64,000 nt of DNA, taken from the NCBI RefSeq assembly GCF_013760845.1, contig NZ_JACDUU010000001.1:277985-341984 (forward strand), read 5' to 3'. Shown here piece by piece: positions 18,911 to 28,089 of the stretch. Position 1 is the first letter of the stretch; every line of letters begins with the position of its first letter. This DNA is from [Anoxybacillus] calidus (GTDB lineage Bacteria; Bacillota; Bacilli; Bacillales; Anoxybacillaceae). The translations under genes and the position numbers were made by a program. The notes beneath the pieces are model-generated. The model ran no database searches. It was not told the origin of the DNA and worked only from the letters and a program-made list of their open reading frames with translations.

Positions 18911-18959
18911 GAAAAAGCTCGTTTTATTAAGACGATTCAAACAGGATGGAGGTTTCATT

Positions 18960-19397
18960 ATGAAAAAAGCGTTAATCGAAATGGAAAACGGTGACCGCAT
19001 CGTAATCGAATTATTTCCAAATGAAGCGCCAGGAACGGTGGCCAACTTTGAAAAATTAGCCAATGAAGGATTTTATAACGGACTAACGTTCCATCGCGTC
19101 ATTCCAGGTTTTGTTGCTCAAGGTGGGTGCCCAAGAGGAAATGGGACTGGCGATGCTGGTTACACCATTAAATGCGAAACGGACAACAATCCACATAAAC
19201 ATGTGACTGGTGCGGTTTCCATGGCGCATCGCGGCCGTGACACAGGAAGCTGCCAATTTTTCATCGTTCATGAACCGCAGCCGCATTTAGATGGGGTACA
19301 TACCGTATTCGGACAAGTCATTGAAGGAATGGACGCTGTCTATCGCATTAAACAAGGCGACGTGATGAAAGAAGTGAAAGTTTGGGAAGAACAATAA
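18960..19397 (+). CDS. ppiB: Peptidyl-prolyl cis-trans isomerase B (cyclophilin)
   Basis: Cytoplasmic cyclophilin that speeds cis-trans isomerisation of prolyl bonds. 145 residues. Catalytic Arg in [19 protein letters not shown], then GSCQFFIV and [17 protein letters not shown], all typical. The ATG at 18960 follows GATGGAGG; the open frame further upstream covers the promoter and has no homology. Monocistronic with a strong terminator. Confidence 0.95.
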   Translation: MKKALIEMENGDRIVIELFPNEAPGTVANFEKLANEGFYNGLTFHRVIPGFVAQGGCPRGNGTGDAGYTIKCETDNNPHKHVTGAVSMAHRGRDTGSCQFFIVHEPQPHLDGVHTVFGQVIEGMDAVYRIKQGDVMKEVKVWEEQ

Positions 19398-19409
19398 TCT
19401 TCCATCGAA

Positions 19410-19446
19410 AAAAGACTTAACAGATTAACGGCTGTTAAGTCTTTTT
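19410..19446 (+). terminator. Terminator after ppiB
   Basis: AAAAGACTTAACAG / CTGTTAAGTCTTTT, 8-base loop, ending in T. Confidence 0.9.
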
Positions 19447-19477
19447 GTATAATAAATGATGGTAGAGGTGAAACAGC

Positions 19478-19567
19478 ATGAATCGAAAAAATTGGATTAT
19501 GTTTTTTATCCTACTCGCAGCAAGTCTTGGCTGGGGAACTATTTATTGGCTGTTTATTGCGAAATAG
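19478..19567 (+). CDS. Putative 29-residue membrane peptide
   Basis: Short ORF: MNRKNWIMFFILLAAS, then LGWGTIYWLFIAK. A positively charged start and a single hydrophobic helix suggest an inner-membrane peptide. A fair ribosome site (GTAGAGGTG) stands 7 bases before the ATG, a TATAAT is at 19448-19453, and a strong terminator follows immediately. It is boxed between two terminators, which favours a real transcription unit. No family recognised. Confidence 0.5.
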   Translation: MNRKNWIMFFILLAASLGWGTIYWLFIAK

Positions 19568-19569
19568 AA

Positions 19570-19615
19570 AAAATACTTAGGATGGCAACAAAGGTCCATC
19601 CCTAAGTGTTTTTTA
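19570..19615. terminator. Bidirectional terminator between the small ORF and the DUF1648 gene
   Basis: AATACTTAGGATGG pairs with CCATCCCTAAGTGTT (one bulge), followed by TTTTTT on the plus strand and preceded by A-rich sequence for the minus strand. Confidence 0.8.
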
Positions 19616-19630
19616 TAGAGTGACTCTAAG

Positions 19631-20740
19631 CTACTCTACTGGAATGAAAAAGAGTACGATCAGCAAAAGGAAAGGAAAGGCTATAAATAACCAAGCAGCT
19701 GGGCGGGCAAGATTGACTGTCCAGCCAATCCCAAACCGTTTCTCTACAAAAAGAGATGAATCATTGCGGTTGAAATAAAATATTCCCAATTTCCAATATT
19801 CATCGTTATCATAATCAACCCACAGTGTTTTCTCTCCTTGTTCACTTTCTACTCGACTGCCACCCTGACCGATTTTAAAGGCTAACCATATGATCCAAAT
19901 AAGTTGAAATATAAGTATAATGATGATCGTTGTTGCCAATACCGCTTTCGGAATAGGAGTAATGATTGTTAATTGAATCACGAAAAATAACAGTGCAATC
20001 ATAATAGTTGAACTGATTGTAAACAACGACCAATGACGGCGGAACAAAATATTTTGTCTCTTTGACTTTTCTGGGTTGGCTGCGTTTAACTCTTGTTTTG
20101 CCTTTTTTATAATTGTATTAACTATCATCGAAAGGAAAATGACGCCGACTTGGATAATTGGCAACATTCCAACCGTGTATATCGATTTTTTCGTATAGCG
20201 GGTAACATTTCCTAGCAAATCAAAATGAATCGGTAATCGTTCAGGCAGACTCGGATACATCCCGATAGTAATGAGAATAGTTAAAAATGAGATAAACAAA
20301 GGGATTAAAAACCATCCATTCGAATAGACAAGTCGCTCCTCTCGAAATTTAAGATCAACAATGACACGTTCCTTTCTCTCTGTTTTCCAGCCATGCTCCT
20401 TTTTCAATCGCTTGACTTTTTTATGAAAGGGTATATAAATAACAAAAGGAATAAGTATGAAAAGCAAAGTAAAGGCAATAGTGGTAATCCCTAACAACCT
20501 TTCGGATTGAATAAAGGATGTTAAGAAAAAGAAAACAAGCAATGAGGATGTCGAGATTGCTGTTATTTTTGCATACTGTTTTCGTAATTTTTTAAGGATG
20601 GGTAGCTTAGCTGCCTCTTCTGGAATGGAAATACCAAAGCATTCTGTCGGTCTTGTTAAATAAGGCATAGCCGAAAGTAAAATCAACGCGGGAAGCAATG
20701 TAACACTGAAAATAATCATATCAATAAAAGACATTAACAT
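19631..20740 (-). CDS. DUF1648-domain membrane protein with C-terminal DUF5808-like region
   Basis: 369 residues with about eight hydrophobic segments. The DUF1648 signature is visible at about residues 150-185 (MYPSLPERLPIHFDLLGNV, pattern LPxxxPxHFxxxGxxxxY). Near the C-terminus WKLGIFYFNRNDSSLFVEK and GIGWTVNLARP match the DUF5808-like segment. DUF1648 also occurs in SdpI-type immunity proteins, but a function cannot be read here. It overlaps the upstream GntR gene by 7 bases, so the pair is an operon and the regulator probably controls it. Confidence 0.75.
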   Translation of the reverse strand: MLMSFIDMIIFSVTLLPALILLSAMPYLTRPTECFGISIPEEAAKLPILKKLRKQYAKITAISTSSLLVFFFLTSFIQSERLLGITTIAFTLLFILIPFVIYIPFHKKVKRLKKEHGWKTERKERVIVDLKFREERLVYSNGWFLIPLFISFLTILITIGMYPSLPERLPIHFDLLGNVTRYTKKSIYTVGMLPIIQVGVIFLSMIVNTIIKKAKQELNAANPEKSKRQNILFRRHWSLFTISSTIMIALLFFVIQLTIITPIPKAVLATTIIIILIFQLIWIIWLAFKIGQGGSRVESEQGEKTLWVDYDNDEYWKLGIFYFNRNDSSLFVEKRFGIGWTVNLARPAAWLFIAFPFLLLIVLFFIPVE

Positions 20741-21129
20741 TTCCCTCCTTTAAGCTCAATTTCATCAAAAATTTTCGAGCAAAGCGTTAAAAACTGATTC
20801 TTTGTTAAACGCCGGCAAATGGATTCCATTGCTAATGGACGAAGAGAAGTGAGCAATCGTTCATAAAACTCATCGTCTGCTTGCCGCATTTCGTCGCTGT
20901 TAATAACCGCTCCTTTCTTTCGGTGAATTTGAATGAAACCTAGTTGTTTGAGATGCTGGTAAGCTTTATTCACTGTAAGCATATTCACGCCTAAGTCAGC
21001 GGCTAATGTTCGAACAGGAGGAAGTTCATCCCCCGGCTTTAACTCTCTAGTTGCAATTCCTTCTATAATGGCGTGAACCAATTGCATGTATATTGGGATG
21101 TCTGATTCAAAATCTAGCTCAATAAACAT
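20734..21129 (-). CDS. GntR-family transcriptional regulator (YtrA/YhcF type)
   Basis: 131 residues. The N-terminal winged helix-turn-helix carries PIYMQLVHAIIEGIATRELK, PGDELPPVRTLAADLGVN and TVNKAYQHLKQLGFI. Only a short helical C-terminal tail follows, as in the YtrA subfamily, which usually controls a neighbouring transporter operon and itself. The ATG at 21129 follows AGGGGAATTT; an upstream in-frame ATG lies beyond a large inverted repeat that is likely its operator. Co-transcribed with the DUF1648 protein. Confidence 0.88.
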   Translation of the reverse strand: MFIELDFESDIPIYMQLVHAIIEGIATRELKPGDELPPVRTLAADLGVNMLTVNKAYQHLKQLGFIQIHRKKGAVINSDEMRQADDEFYERLLTSLRPLAMESICRRLTKNQFLTLCSKIFDEIELKGGKC

Positions 21130-21139
21130 AAATTCCCCT

Positions 21140-21188
21140 CTTTTTGTTTTATTTGTTATACATATAATATAACAAATAAAACAAAAAG
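21140..21188. promoter_or_regulatory. Perfect 21-bp inverted repeat upstream of the GntR gene
   Basis: Arm 21140-21160 (begins CTTTTTGTTTTATTTG) is exactly complementary to 21168-21188 with a 7-base centre. It ends 10 bases before the GntR start codon and covers the likely promoter region. Best read as an autoregulatory operator; a terminator role for either strand is less likely because of its position. Confidence 0.65.
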
Positions 21189-21272
21189 TATACATTATTA
21201 ATTATAAAAGTCTGAATAATCAGAAATGATTGTTATCAAAATATTGTTGATTTTTCTCAAGCCTCTTTTTAG

Positions 21273-21300
21273 TTGTCAATCACTTTGTTTATGCTATAAT
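21273..21300 (+). promoter_or_regulatory. Sigma-A promoter of the rib operon
   Basis: TTGTCA (21273-21278), 16-bp spacer, TATAAT (21295-21300), about 20 bases before the FMN riboswitch. Confidence 0.75.
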
Positions 21301-21320
21301 GATAAAAAATTTAATATTGT

Positions 21321-21453
21321 TCATCCTTCGGGGCAGGGTGAAATTCCCGACCGGCGGTATTGAAACGAATTCGTTTCTCAGCCCGCGAGCCGTATAGGCA
21401 CGATCCGGTGCGATTCCGGAGCCGACAGTATAGTCTGGATGGGAGAAGGATTA
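21321..21453 (+). promoter_or_regulatory. FMN riboswitch (RFN element)
   Basis: The conserved RFN core is clear: CTTCGGGGCAGGGTGAAAT, CCCGACCGGCGGTA, AGCCCGCGAGCC, GATCCGGTGCGATTCCGGAG, CCGACAGTATAGTCTGGATG and GGGAGAAGGA. The variable arm is AAACGAATTCGTTT. It senses FMN and controls ribDEAHT, presumably by termination. Confidence 0.97.
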
Positions 21454-21456
21454 TAC

Positions 21457-21659
21457 ACAGCACATTAAAAAAGCTGTTTTTTGATCAACATTGGTAAGCT
21501 GTTCGTTGCTATGTCACATGCACACAAGTGACAGCGATTGAACAAAAAACTGTTTTCTCGACCAATTTATTTGTTCGCAAATGTTTGGTTCGGTTATAGT
21601 TGGTCGAAAAGCAATGCGGTGTATATAAAACAGCTTTCATACGCTTCGTTATGTGCTGT
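21457..21659 (+). other. Extra nested hairpin region between the FMN aptamer and the rib terminator
   Basis: Nested inverted repeats: ACAGCACAT (21457-21465) with ATGTGCTGT (21651-21659); AAGCTGTTTT (21471-21480) with AAAACAGCTT (21627-21636); TTTTCTCGACCAA (21553-21565) with TTGGTCGAAAA (21600-21610); GTCAC...GTGAC (21513-21532); TTTGTTCGCAAA at 21570-21581. It folds as one branched domain within the leader. It may be an inserted MITE-like element or part of the expression platform. Confidence 0.6.
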
Positions 21660-21708
21660 AATTTGACATGCGAAAAATGTCAATGAAGTAATCGTTCTTA
21701 CATAATTC

Positions 21709-21739
21709 TGCCCTGGGGCTTTTATCCTGGGGCTTTTTG
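21709..21739 (+). terminator. Probable riboswitch terminator upstream of ribD
   Basis: GCCCTGGGGC then TTTTAT, followed by a second CCTGGGGC with TTTTTG. CTGCCC here is complementary to GGGCAG in the FMN aptamer, so alternative pairing is possible. The exact stem cannot be settled by eye. Confidence 0.5.
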
Positions 21740-21759
21740 TTTAGGAAGGGGGCGTCCAT

Positions 21760-22866
21760 GTGAAACAAGATGAATATTATATGCGATTTGCAATAGAGCT
21801 AGCCAAAGCAGGAATTGGGCAAACGTCTCCTAATCCAGTCGTCGGTGCGGTCGTTGTGAAGAATGGCGAAATTGTTGGATTTGGGGCGCATTTAAAAGCG
21901 GGCGAACCGCATGCGGAAGTGCATGCGCTGCGCATGGCAGGTGAGAAGGCAAAGGACGCTACGGTGTATGTGACACTTGAGCCATGTAGTCATTACGGCA
22001 AAACGCCGCCATGTGCGGATTTGCTTATTGAAACAGGGGTCAAACGCGTGATCATCGCAACAACTGACCCAAATCCGCTTGTTGCTGGAAAAGGCATTGC
22101 CAAGCTGCGTCAAGCGGGGATTGAAGTTGATGTCGGCATTTTAAAACAAGAAGCAGATGAACTTAATCAAGTTTTCTTTCATTATATCGCGACCAAAACG
22201 CCGTTTGTCACGTTGAAATATGCAAGCAGCTTAGATGGAAAAATTGCGACAAAAACCGGAGAAAGCAAATGGATTACATCGGAAGCAGCGCGGCGTGATG
22301 TTCATCGTCATCGCCAGCTGCACGATGCGATTCTTGTCGGTGTCAATACCGTGATTGCTGATAATCCAAGTTTAACGGTACGGCATGTGAAAGGAGCCAA
22401 AAACCCCATCCGCATCATTTTAGATACACATTTGCGCACGCCTCTCGATGCGAACGTTGTTAACGATGGGGAAGTAGAAACATGGATTGTTGTTGGTAGC
22501 ATGGTAAAAGAGGAGAAAATGGCGCAATATAGTGGGAAGCATGTGCGAATCATCAAAATGAATCAACCTAAAATCGTTATTGATGAGTTGCTAAAGGTAC
22601 TTGGAGAGAAACAGATTACTTCTTTATTTGTTGAAGGCGGTGCGGAAGTGCACGGCAGTTTTATTGAAGCAAAAGCGGTTAATCAAGTGATTGCTTATAT
22701 TGCGCCGAAAGTCATCGGAGGCAAAGATGCTCCTGCTCCGATCGGTGGCAGCGGTTTTGCGCAAATGGCAGATGTGATGAATTTGAAAATAAAAAGTGTC
22801 GAAACGATTGGTCCAGATTTAAAAATCGTTGCTTTGCCTATTACAGATGAAAAGGATGAGGAATGA
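21760..22866 (+). CDS. ribD: Bifunctional riboflavin deaminase/reductase RibD
   Basis: Second and third steps of riboflavin synthesis: deamination, then NADPH reduction of the pyrimidine intermediate. 368 residues. The N-terminal deaminase has the zinc motif HAEVHAL and PCSHYGKTPPCADLL; the C-terminal reductase starts near residue 147 (TLKYASSLDGKIATKTGES) and includes LFVEGGAEVHGSF. GTG at 21760 follows GGAAGGGGG. First gene of the operon behind the FMN riboswitch; overlaps ribE. Called ribG in older B. subtilis work. Confidence 0.95.
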   Translation: MKQDEYYMRFAIELAKAGIGQTSPNPVVGAVVVKNGEIVGFGAHLKAGEPHAEVHALRMAGEKAKDATVYVTLEPCSHYGKTPPCADLLIETGVKRVIIATTDPNPLVAGKGIAKLRQAGIEVDVGILKQEADELNQVFFHYIATKTPFVTLKYASSLDGKIATKTGESKWITSEAARRDVHRHRQLHDAILVGVNTVIADNPSLTVRHVKGAKNPIRIILDTHLRTPLDANVVNDGEVETWIVVGSMVKEEKMAQYSGKHVRIIKMNQPKIVIDELLKVLGEKQITSLFVEGGAEVHGSFIEAKAVNQVIAYIAPKVIGGKDAPAPIGGSGFAQMADVMNLKIKSVETIGPDLKIVALPITDEKDEE

Positions 22867-23516
22867 TGTTTACGGGAATTATTGAGGAAGTCGGTACAAT
22901 CGAACAAATGAGACAATCAGGAGAAGCGATTGTTTTAACGATTGGCGCCCGCAAAATTTTAGAGGATGTGAAACTTGGTGACAGCATTGCCGTCAACGGT
23001 GTTTGTTTAACGGTCACTTCCTTTACCACACAATCCTTTACCGTCGACGTTATGCCGGAAACGGTCAGAGCGACTTCACTAAGGATGCTAAAACGCGGCT
23101 CGAAAGTGAATCTTGAGCGGGCGATGGCGGCAAACGGCCGCTTTGGCGGTCATTTTGTTTCTGGGCATGTTGATGGAGTCGGAGAAATTATTCGCAAAGA
23201 GCCGGTTGCCAATGCTGTCTATTACGAAATTAAAATTCCAAAAGAGTTGCGAAAATATATGATTTTCAAAGGATCGGTTGCTGTTGACGGGACAAGCTTA
23301 ACGATTTTCGGTTTGACGGATGATACGTTTACGATTTCCCTCATTCCGCATACCCGAGCGGAAACGATTTTAGGAGACAAACAAATCGGCGACATTGTGA
23401 ATATAGAATGTGACGTTATCGGCAAATACGTTGAGCAGTTTATAAACGGAAAAAAAGATGAGCAACCTAAATCAAACATTACGCTCGAATTTTTAGAAGA
23501 GCACGGATATAAATAA
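22866..23516 (+). CDS. ribE: Riboflavin synthase alpha chain
   Basis: Dismutates two 6,7-dimethyl-8-ribityllumazine molecules to riboflavin. 216 residues with two lumazine-binding repeats, beginning MFTGIIEEVGTI and, in the second, HFVSGHVDGVGEI; GVCLTVTSF and GTSLTIFGL mark the equivalent strands. The ATG at 22866 gives the conserved MFTGIIEE start; another ATG 3 bases earlier is also possible. Translationally coupled to ribD. Confidence 0.95.
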   Translation: MFTGIIEEVGTIEQMRQSGEAIVLTIGARKILEDVKLGDSIAVNGVCLTVTSFTTQSFTVDVMPETVRATSLRMLKRGSKVNLERAMAANGRFGGHFVSGHVDGVGEIIRKEPVANAVYYEIKIPKELRKYMIFKGSVAVDGTSLTIFGLTDDTFTISLIPHTRAETILGDKQIGDIVNIECDVIGKYVEQFINGKKDEQPKSNITLEFLEEHGYK

Positions 23517-23534
23517 ATCCAAGGGGGGAGCGAC

Positions 23535-24728
23535 ATGTTTAATACAATTGAAGAAGCGATTTATGATTTAATGCAAGGTAAAGTAGTTATCGTTTGTGAC
23601 GATGAAGATCGTGAAAATGAAGGTGATTTTGTCGTGTTAGCGGAAAAAGCGACACCTGAAGTGATTAACTTTATGATTACTCATGGCCGCGGGCTTGTAT
23701 GTGTACCAATTACGGAAGAATTAGCAGATAAGTTGGAATTACATCCGATGGTCAATCATAATACGGATCCGCACGGCACCGCGTTTACCGTCAGCATCGA
23801 CTATAAAACAACAACAACGGGTATTAGCGCGTTTGAACGTTCGACGACAATTCAAGCGCTTCTAGACCCGAATACCAAGGCAAGCGATTTTAAGCGTCCT
23901 GGTCATGTGTTTCCGCTTGTTGCTAAAAAAGGTGGAGTGTTGCGCCGTGCTGGACATACGGAAGCAGCCATTGATTTGGCGCGTCTTTGCGGGGCAAAAC
24001 CAGCGGGGGTCATTTGCGAAATTATTAAGGAAGACGGAACAATGGCAAGGGTGCCAGATTTGCGGAAAATCGCTGATGAATTTGATTTGAAAATGATTAC
24101 AATTAAAGATTTAATCAAATATCGCAATCGAAAAGAAAAATTGGTGAAGCGCGAAGTAGAGATTACATTGCCGACGGAATTTGGCGAGTTTCGCGCCATT
24201 GGCTATACAAACTCCATAGACAATAAAGAACATGTCGCGCTTGTCAAAGGAGAAGTCATTCCTGATGAGCCTGTTCTTGTTCGTGTTCATTCCGAATGCT
24301 TAACAGGCGATGTATTCGGTTCGTTCCGTTGCGATTGTGGACCGCAGCTTCATGCGGCACTTCGGCAAATCGAAGAGGAGGGTCGTGGCATTCTTTTATA
24401 TATGCGTCAAGAAGGACGCGGTATCGGTTTAATCAACAAATTGCGCGCCTATAAGCTTCAGGAGCAGGGGTATGATACGGTAGAAGCGAATGAAAAACTC
24501 GGTTTTCCTCCTGATTTGCGCGACTATGGCATCGGGGCACAAATTTTAAAAGATTTAGGTGTAACAAAAATGCGCTTGTTGACAAACAATCCGCGTAAGA
24601 TTGCTGGATTAAAAGGATATGATTTAGAAGTGGTTGAGCGTGTACCATTGCAAATGCCAATGAAAAAGGAAAATGAACGATATTTAAAAACAAAATACGA
24701 AAAGTTAGGACATCTGTTACACTTTTAA
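23535..24728 (+). CDS. ribBA: Bifunctional DHBP synthase / GTP cyclohydrolase II
   Basis: Makes both riboflavin precursors. N-terminal 3,4-dihydroxy-2-butanone-4-phosphate synthase (to about residue 200) with [16 protein letters not shown] and [11 protein letters not shown]-terminal GTP cyclohydrolase II with the zinc site [20 protein letters not shown] and [10 protein letters not shown]. 397 residues, the usual fused form in Bacillus (there called ribA). It starts 18 bases after ribE behind AAGGGGGGAG. Confidence 0.95.
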   Translation: MFNTIEEAIYDLMQGKVVIVCDDEDRENEGDFVVLAEKATPEVINFMITHGRGLVCVPITEELADKLELHPMVNHNTDPHGTAFTVSIDYKTTTTGISAFERSTTIQALLDPNTKASDFKRPGHVFPLVAKKGGVLRRAGHTEAAIDLARLCGAKPAGVICEIIKEDGTMARVPDLRKIADEFDLKMITIKDLIKYRNRKEKLVKREVEITLPTEFGEFRAIGYTNSIDNKEHVALVKGEVIPDEPVLVRVHSECLTGDVFGSFRCDCGPQLHAALRQIEEEGRGILLYMRQEGRGIGLINKLRAYKLQEQGYDTVEANEKLGFPPDLRDYGIGAQILKDLGVTKMRLLTNNPRKIAGLKGYDLEVVERVPLQMPMKKENERYLKTKYEKLGHLLHF

Positions 24729-24775
24729 GGAAATTGTTGTGGAGATGTAAAAATTTTTGTATTATGAAAACGGTT

Positions 24776-24800
24776 AACCATCTTGCGTTAGTTGATGGTT
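24776..24800 (+). other. Hairpin in the ribBA-ribH gap
   Basis: AACCATC (24776-24782) pairs with GATGGTT (24794-24800), with inner complementarity. No T-run follows; it may be an mRNA processing or stability stem before the ribH ribosome site. Confidence 0.4.
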
Positions 24801-24822
24801 CGATAATAGGAGGATGGATAGA

Positions 24823-25290
24823 ATGATGAAGGTAATAGAAGGAAATTTAGTAGGTACAGGGTTAAAAATTGGCATTGTTGTTTCACGTTTTAACGAATTT
24901 ATTACCGGTAAATTGTTATCTGGCGCGATGGATGGTTTAAAGCGTCACGGTGTTGACGAAAATGATATCACAGTGGCTTGGGTGCCAGGGGCATTTGAAA
25001 TTCCGTTAATCGCGAAGAAAATGGCGGAATCAGGAAAATTTGATGCAGTCATTACATTAGGAGCTGTTATTAGAGGGGCAACAAGCCATTATGACTATGT
25101 TTGCAACGAGGTGGCAAAAGGTGTATCACACGCTGCTTTATCAACAGGCACACCGGTCATTTTTGGTGTCTTAACGACAGATACAATTGAGCAAGCCATT
25201 GAACGAGCGGGCACAAAAGCCGGCAATAAAGGATGGGAAGCAGCTGTAAGTGCGATTGAAATGGCAAACGTTCTTCGTTCTTTTGCATAA
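24823..25290 (+). CDS. ribH: 6,7-dimethyl-8-ribityllumazine synthase
   Basis: Penultimate enzyme of riboflavin synthesis, forming icosahedral 60-mers. 155 residues with [21 protein letters not shown] and [17 protein letters not shown], plus the C-terminal [14 protein letters not shown]. The start at 24823 has AGGAGG at 24808-24813, 9 bases away; the ATG at 24814 directly abuts that site and cannot be used. ATG at 24826 is an alternative. Confidence 0.93.
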   Translation: MMKVIEGNLVGTGLKIGIVVSRFNEFITGKLLSGAMDGLKRHGVDENDITVAWVPGAFEIPLIAKKMAESGKFDAVITLGAVIRGATSHYDYVCNEVAKGVSHAALSTGTPVIFGVLTTDTIEQAIERAGTKAGNKGWEAAVSAIEMANVLRSFA

Positions 25291-25500
25291 AATATAAAGA
25301 AGTCTCTCACTTTCAAAGTCTTCAAACGTTTTGCTAAGATGGGGAAGGATTTTTGGTTGATCATAGCGAATGTACATCCTGTCTTAGCGATAGAGAGAGC
25401 GGCGGATACATGTAAAGCTGTTCTTGCATGTTGTTCTTTGTAAGTCGTTTAGAATCCTCCACTTCAAACGAAGTTAAGTGAAGGGGAGTTCACAATAGGA
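25291..25500 (+). mobile_element. Possible remnant of an IS200/IS605-type right end between ribH and ribT
   Basis: No ORF for about 300 bases. At 25450-25495 AGAATCCTCCACTTC...AAGTGAAGGGGAGTTCAC forms the hairpin with the AATCC...GGGGAGT signature common at right ends of TnpB-bearing IS200/IS605 elements. No tnpA or tnpB coding remains were recognised. Alternatively an ordinary degenerate intergenic hairpin. Confidence 0.35.
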
Positions 25501-25516
25501 AAAATAACGTTTATAA

Positions 25517-25933
<417 letters not shown>

Positions 25934-25935
25934 TA

Positions 25936-26027
25936 AGAGACTGACTTTGGTAAAGTGTCAGACCTCGCAGCCACCATATGTGGAATGTTTGTGAGGTCTG
26001 ACACTTGTTGGTCAGCCTCTTTCTTTT
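25936..26027. repeat. Dispersed palindromic repeat between ribT and ypuF
   Basis: AGAGACTGAC...AAGTGTCAGACCTCGCA at left, TGTGAGGTCTGACACTTG...GGTCAGCCTCT at right, T-rich flank. It lies between convergent genes and can terminate both. The minus-strand GGCTGACC of the element provides the TGA stop of ypuF. Confidence 0.8.
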
Positions 26028-26539
26028 TTTTCTCTAAGCCTTTTTTGTCTCTCGCGTTCTTCTATTACATCTGTACGGTCGCGCAGTTTATGTTTATGAA
26101 GAAGATATTCGTTGGAAAGGTCGCTTTCTTTCCCCCACTGCAACTGAAGCTGTTTACAAAGGTTTTGACACATTTCGAACAATGTTGCATCCTTAATAGG
26201 TAAATTCATGCTTTTATACGGAAGCCGATGTTCAATATCACTTATTCGCTTTTTGAGTTGCTGTATCAATTTGGGAACATCTAATCCTAATTTTTCTACT
26301 GCTTCTTGTTCTTTATGAGCTAACAAAAGCGCTTTTCGCATCATGCGCTCTGCACCTTTCCAATTTTGGCGACGGTGATGATAAAGAGCAACAGCAATTT
26401 GAATCAAAGCGACCCAAACTTGCTGCCTATCTTCGGGTGTCTTTTTTTTCCAATATTCTTCCAATATTTCATGGCATTCAAAATAATCACGATCCGTATG
26501 AAAATGAAGAAGAAAGTCAATATATGCTTTTGGATACAT
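26012..26539 (-). CDS. ypuF: DUF309 protein YpuF
   Basis: 175 residues. The DUF309 motif is clear: DYFECHEILEEYWK (residues 17-30) and VALIQIAVALYHHRRQNWKGA, which form a helical bundle with conserved Glu and His. Function is unknown in the family. The C-terminal 50 residues are basic and charged (RDRTDVIEERERQKRLREKK). The ATG at 26539 follows AGGAGAG; an in-frame ATG further up has no site. Its stop codon comes from the dispersed repeat, so the tail may have been altered by insertion of that element. Confidence 0.85.
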   Translation of the reverse strand: MYPKAYIDFLLHFHTDRDYFECHEILEEYWKKKTPEDRQQVWVALIQIAVALYHHRRQNWKGAERMMRKALLLAHKEQEAVEKLGLDVPKLIQQLKKRISDIEHRLPYKSMNLPIKDATLFEMCQNLCKQLQLQWGKESDLSNEYLLHKHKLRDRTDVIEERERQKRLREKKERG

Positions 26540-26662
26540 GGGCTGTTCTCTCCTAACGACAATCATTTGTATTGGTATTGTATCATAAAATCATGAAAAA
26601 TTTTGTTGGACAACGATTTAATATCATCTATACTTAACGGTAGTGTATTTGGAATTGGTGGG

Positions 26663-27433
26663 ATGAACGTGCAGTACAGCGTAAAAATTGATGCATTTGA
26701 AGGACCGCTTGATTTATTATTGCATCTCATTAACCGCTATGAAATTGATATTTACGATATTCCTGTAGCGGAAATTACCGAGCAATATATGGCCTATATC
26801 CATACGATGCAAGAGTTGGAGTTGGACATTGCAAGCGAATATTTAGTGATGGCAGCTACGCTTTTAGCGATTAAAAGTAAGATGCTGCTTCCTAAACATG
26901 AAGAAGAATCGCTTGACGATGAGATAGAACCATTTGTAGAAGACCCGCGTGAAGAATTGATGCAGCGCTTGCTGGAATATAAAAAATATAAAGAAGCGGC
27001 ACGGGAGTTGAAAAAACGTGAAGAGGAGCGGTCGCTTTTATTTACAAAACCGCCGAGCGATTTAAGCGTCTATGCTTCTGAAATCAACGCTCAAAATCGT
27101 CCGCTCGATGTAAATATATACGATATGCTTGGCGCTTTATCAAAGCTATTGCGCCGCAAAAAGCTGCAAAAACCGCTGCATACAAAAATTACAAAACAAG
27201 AGATTTCGATTGAAAAACGAATGGATGAGATTTTAAGCGAATTAAAAAAAGAGAAAAGGCGAAAAAAATTCAATGAGCTTTTTCCTTATTATGATCGCGG
27301 ACATATTGTTGTGACGTTTTTAGCGATTCTTGAGTTAATGAAAAAAAATCTCATTATGATTGAGCAGGAAAGAAACTTTGCCGATATTTTCATCTCTAGC
27401 AACGAAGGAGTGAAAACGGATGGAGATGAATGA
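26663..27433 (+). CDS. scpA: Segregation and condensation protein A
   Basis: Kleisin subunit bridging SMC heads in the bacterial condensin. 256 residues. The N-terminal [17 protein letters not shown] and the helix [15 protein letters not shown] bind the SMC neck; the C-terminal winged helix holds [18 protein letters not shown]. The middle is charged. The ATG at 26663 is chosen by homology ([13 protein letters not shown]); the upstream part of the open frame has none. Overlaps scpB by 14 bases. Confidence 0.94.
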   Translation: MNVQYSVKIDAFEGPLDLLLHLINRYEIDIYDIPVAEITEQYMAYIHTMQELELDIASEYLVMAATLLAIKSKMLLPKHEEESLDDEIEPFVEDPREELMQRLLEYKKYKEAARELKKREEERSLLFTKPPSDLSVYASEINAQNRPLDVNIYDMLGALSKLLRRKKLQKPLHTKITKQEISIEKRMDEILSELKKEKRRKKFNELFPYYDRGHIVVTFLAILELMKKNLIMIEQERNFADIFISSNEGVKTDGDE

Positions 27434-28010
27434 TTATAAAGCGATCGTTGAAGGGTTGTTATTTGCTGCCGGAGATGAGGGGCTTTCGCTTCAGCAAATT
27501 GCTTTAGTGCTCGAGATAAGCGAGGAACAGACGCTTCAAATTATTGAAGAGTTAAAGAAAGATTGTCAGCAAGTGTGCCGAGGCATTGAAGTGAACGAGA
27601 TGGCAGGGACATTTCAACTGACAACGAAAAAAGAACATGCCCCTTATTTAAAGAAGCTAGTAGAGTCGCCTGGTTCATCTTCTTTGTCGCAGGCAGCCTT
27701 AGAGACGCTGGCTATTATTGCATACCGCCAGCCGATTACAAGGGCAGAAATTGAGGAAATTCGTGGCGTGAAAAGCGATAAACCGCTACAAACATTAATT
27801 GCCAAAGCGCTTATCAAGGAAGTGGGCAGAGCAGAAGGAACAGGCCGTCCGATTCTTTATGGCACAACGAAAGAGTTTCTTGATTACTTCGGGTTAAAGA
27901 CAATTGAAGAGTTGCCGCCGCTTCCAGAAATGAGTGATGAACAAGAGGTTGAGAGAGAAGCGGACTTGTTCTTTGAAAAGTTTGAAGAAAATTTCGGTGA
28001 ATTAAAATAA
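27420..28010 (+). CDS. scpB: Segregation and condensation protein B
   Basis: Winged-helix dimer that binds the ScpA middle region in SMC-ScpAB. 196 residues with [37 protein letters not shown] and [22 protein letters not shown] at 27420 has GAAGGAGTG at a good distance. The acidic tail is normal for the family. Translationally coupled to scpA. Confidence 0.95.
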   Translation: MEMNDYKAIVEGLLFAAGDEGLSLQQIALVLEISEEQTLQIIEELKKDCQQVCRGIEVNEMAGTFQLTTKKEHAPYLKKLVESPGSSSLSQAALETLAIIAYRQPITRAEIEEIRGVKSDKPLQTLIAKALIKEVGRAEGTGRPILYGTTKEFLDYFGLKTIEELPPLPEMSDEQEVEREADLFFEKFEENFGELK

Positions 28011-28089
28011 TTTTCACATTATTCACTATATATGTGTTAAGATAAAAGTAAACTTTTCTAAATGTTGTCACGGTCTAAGGGGTGTTGAT

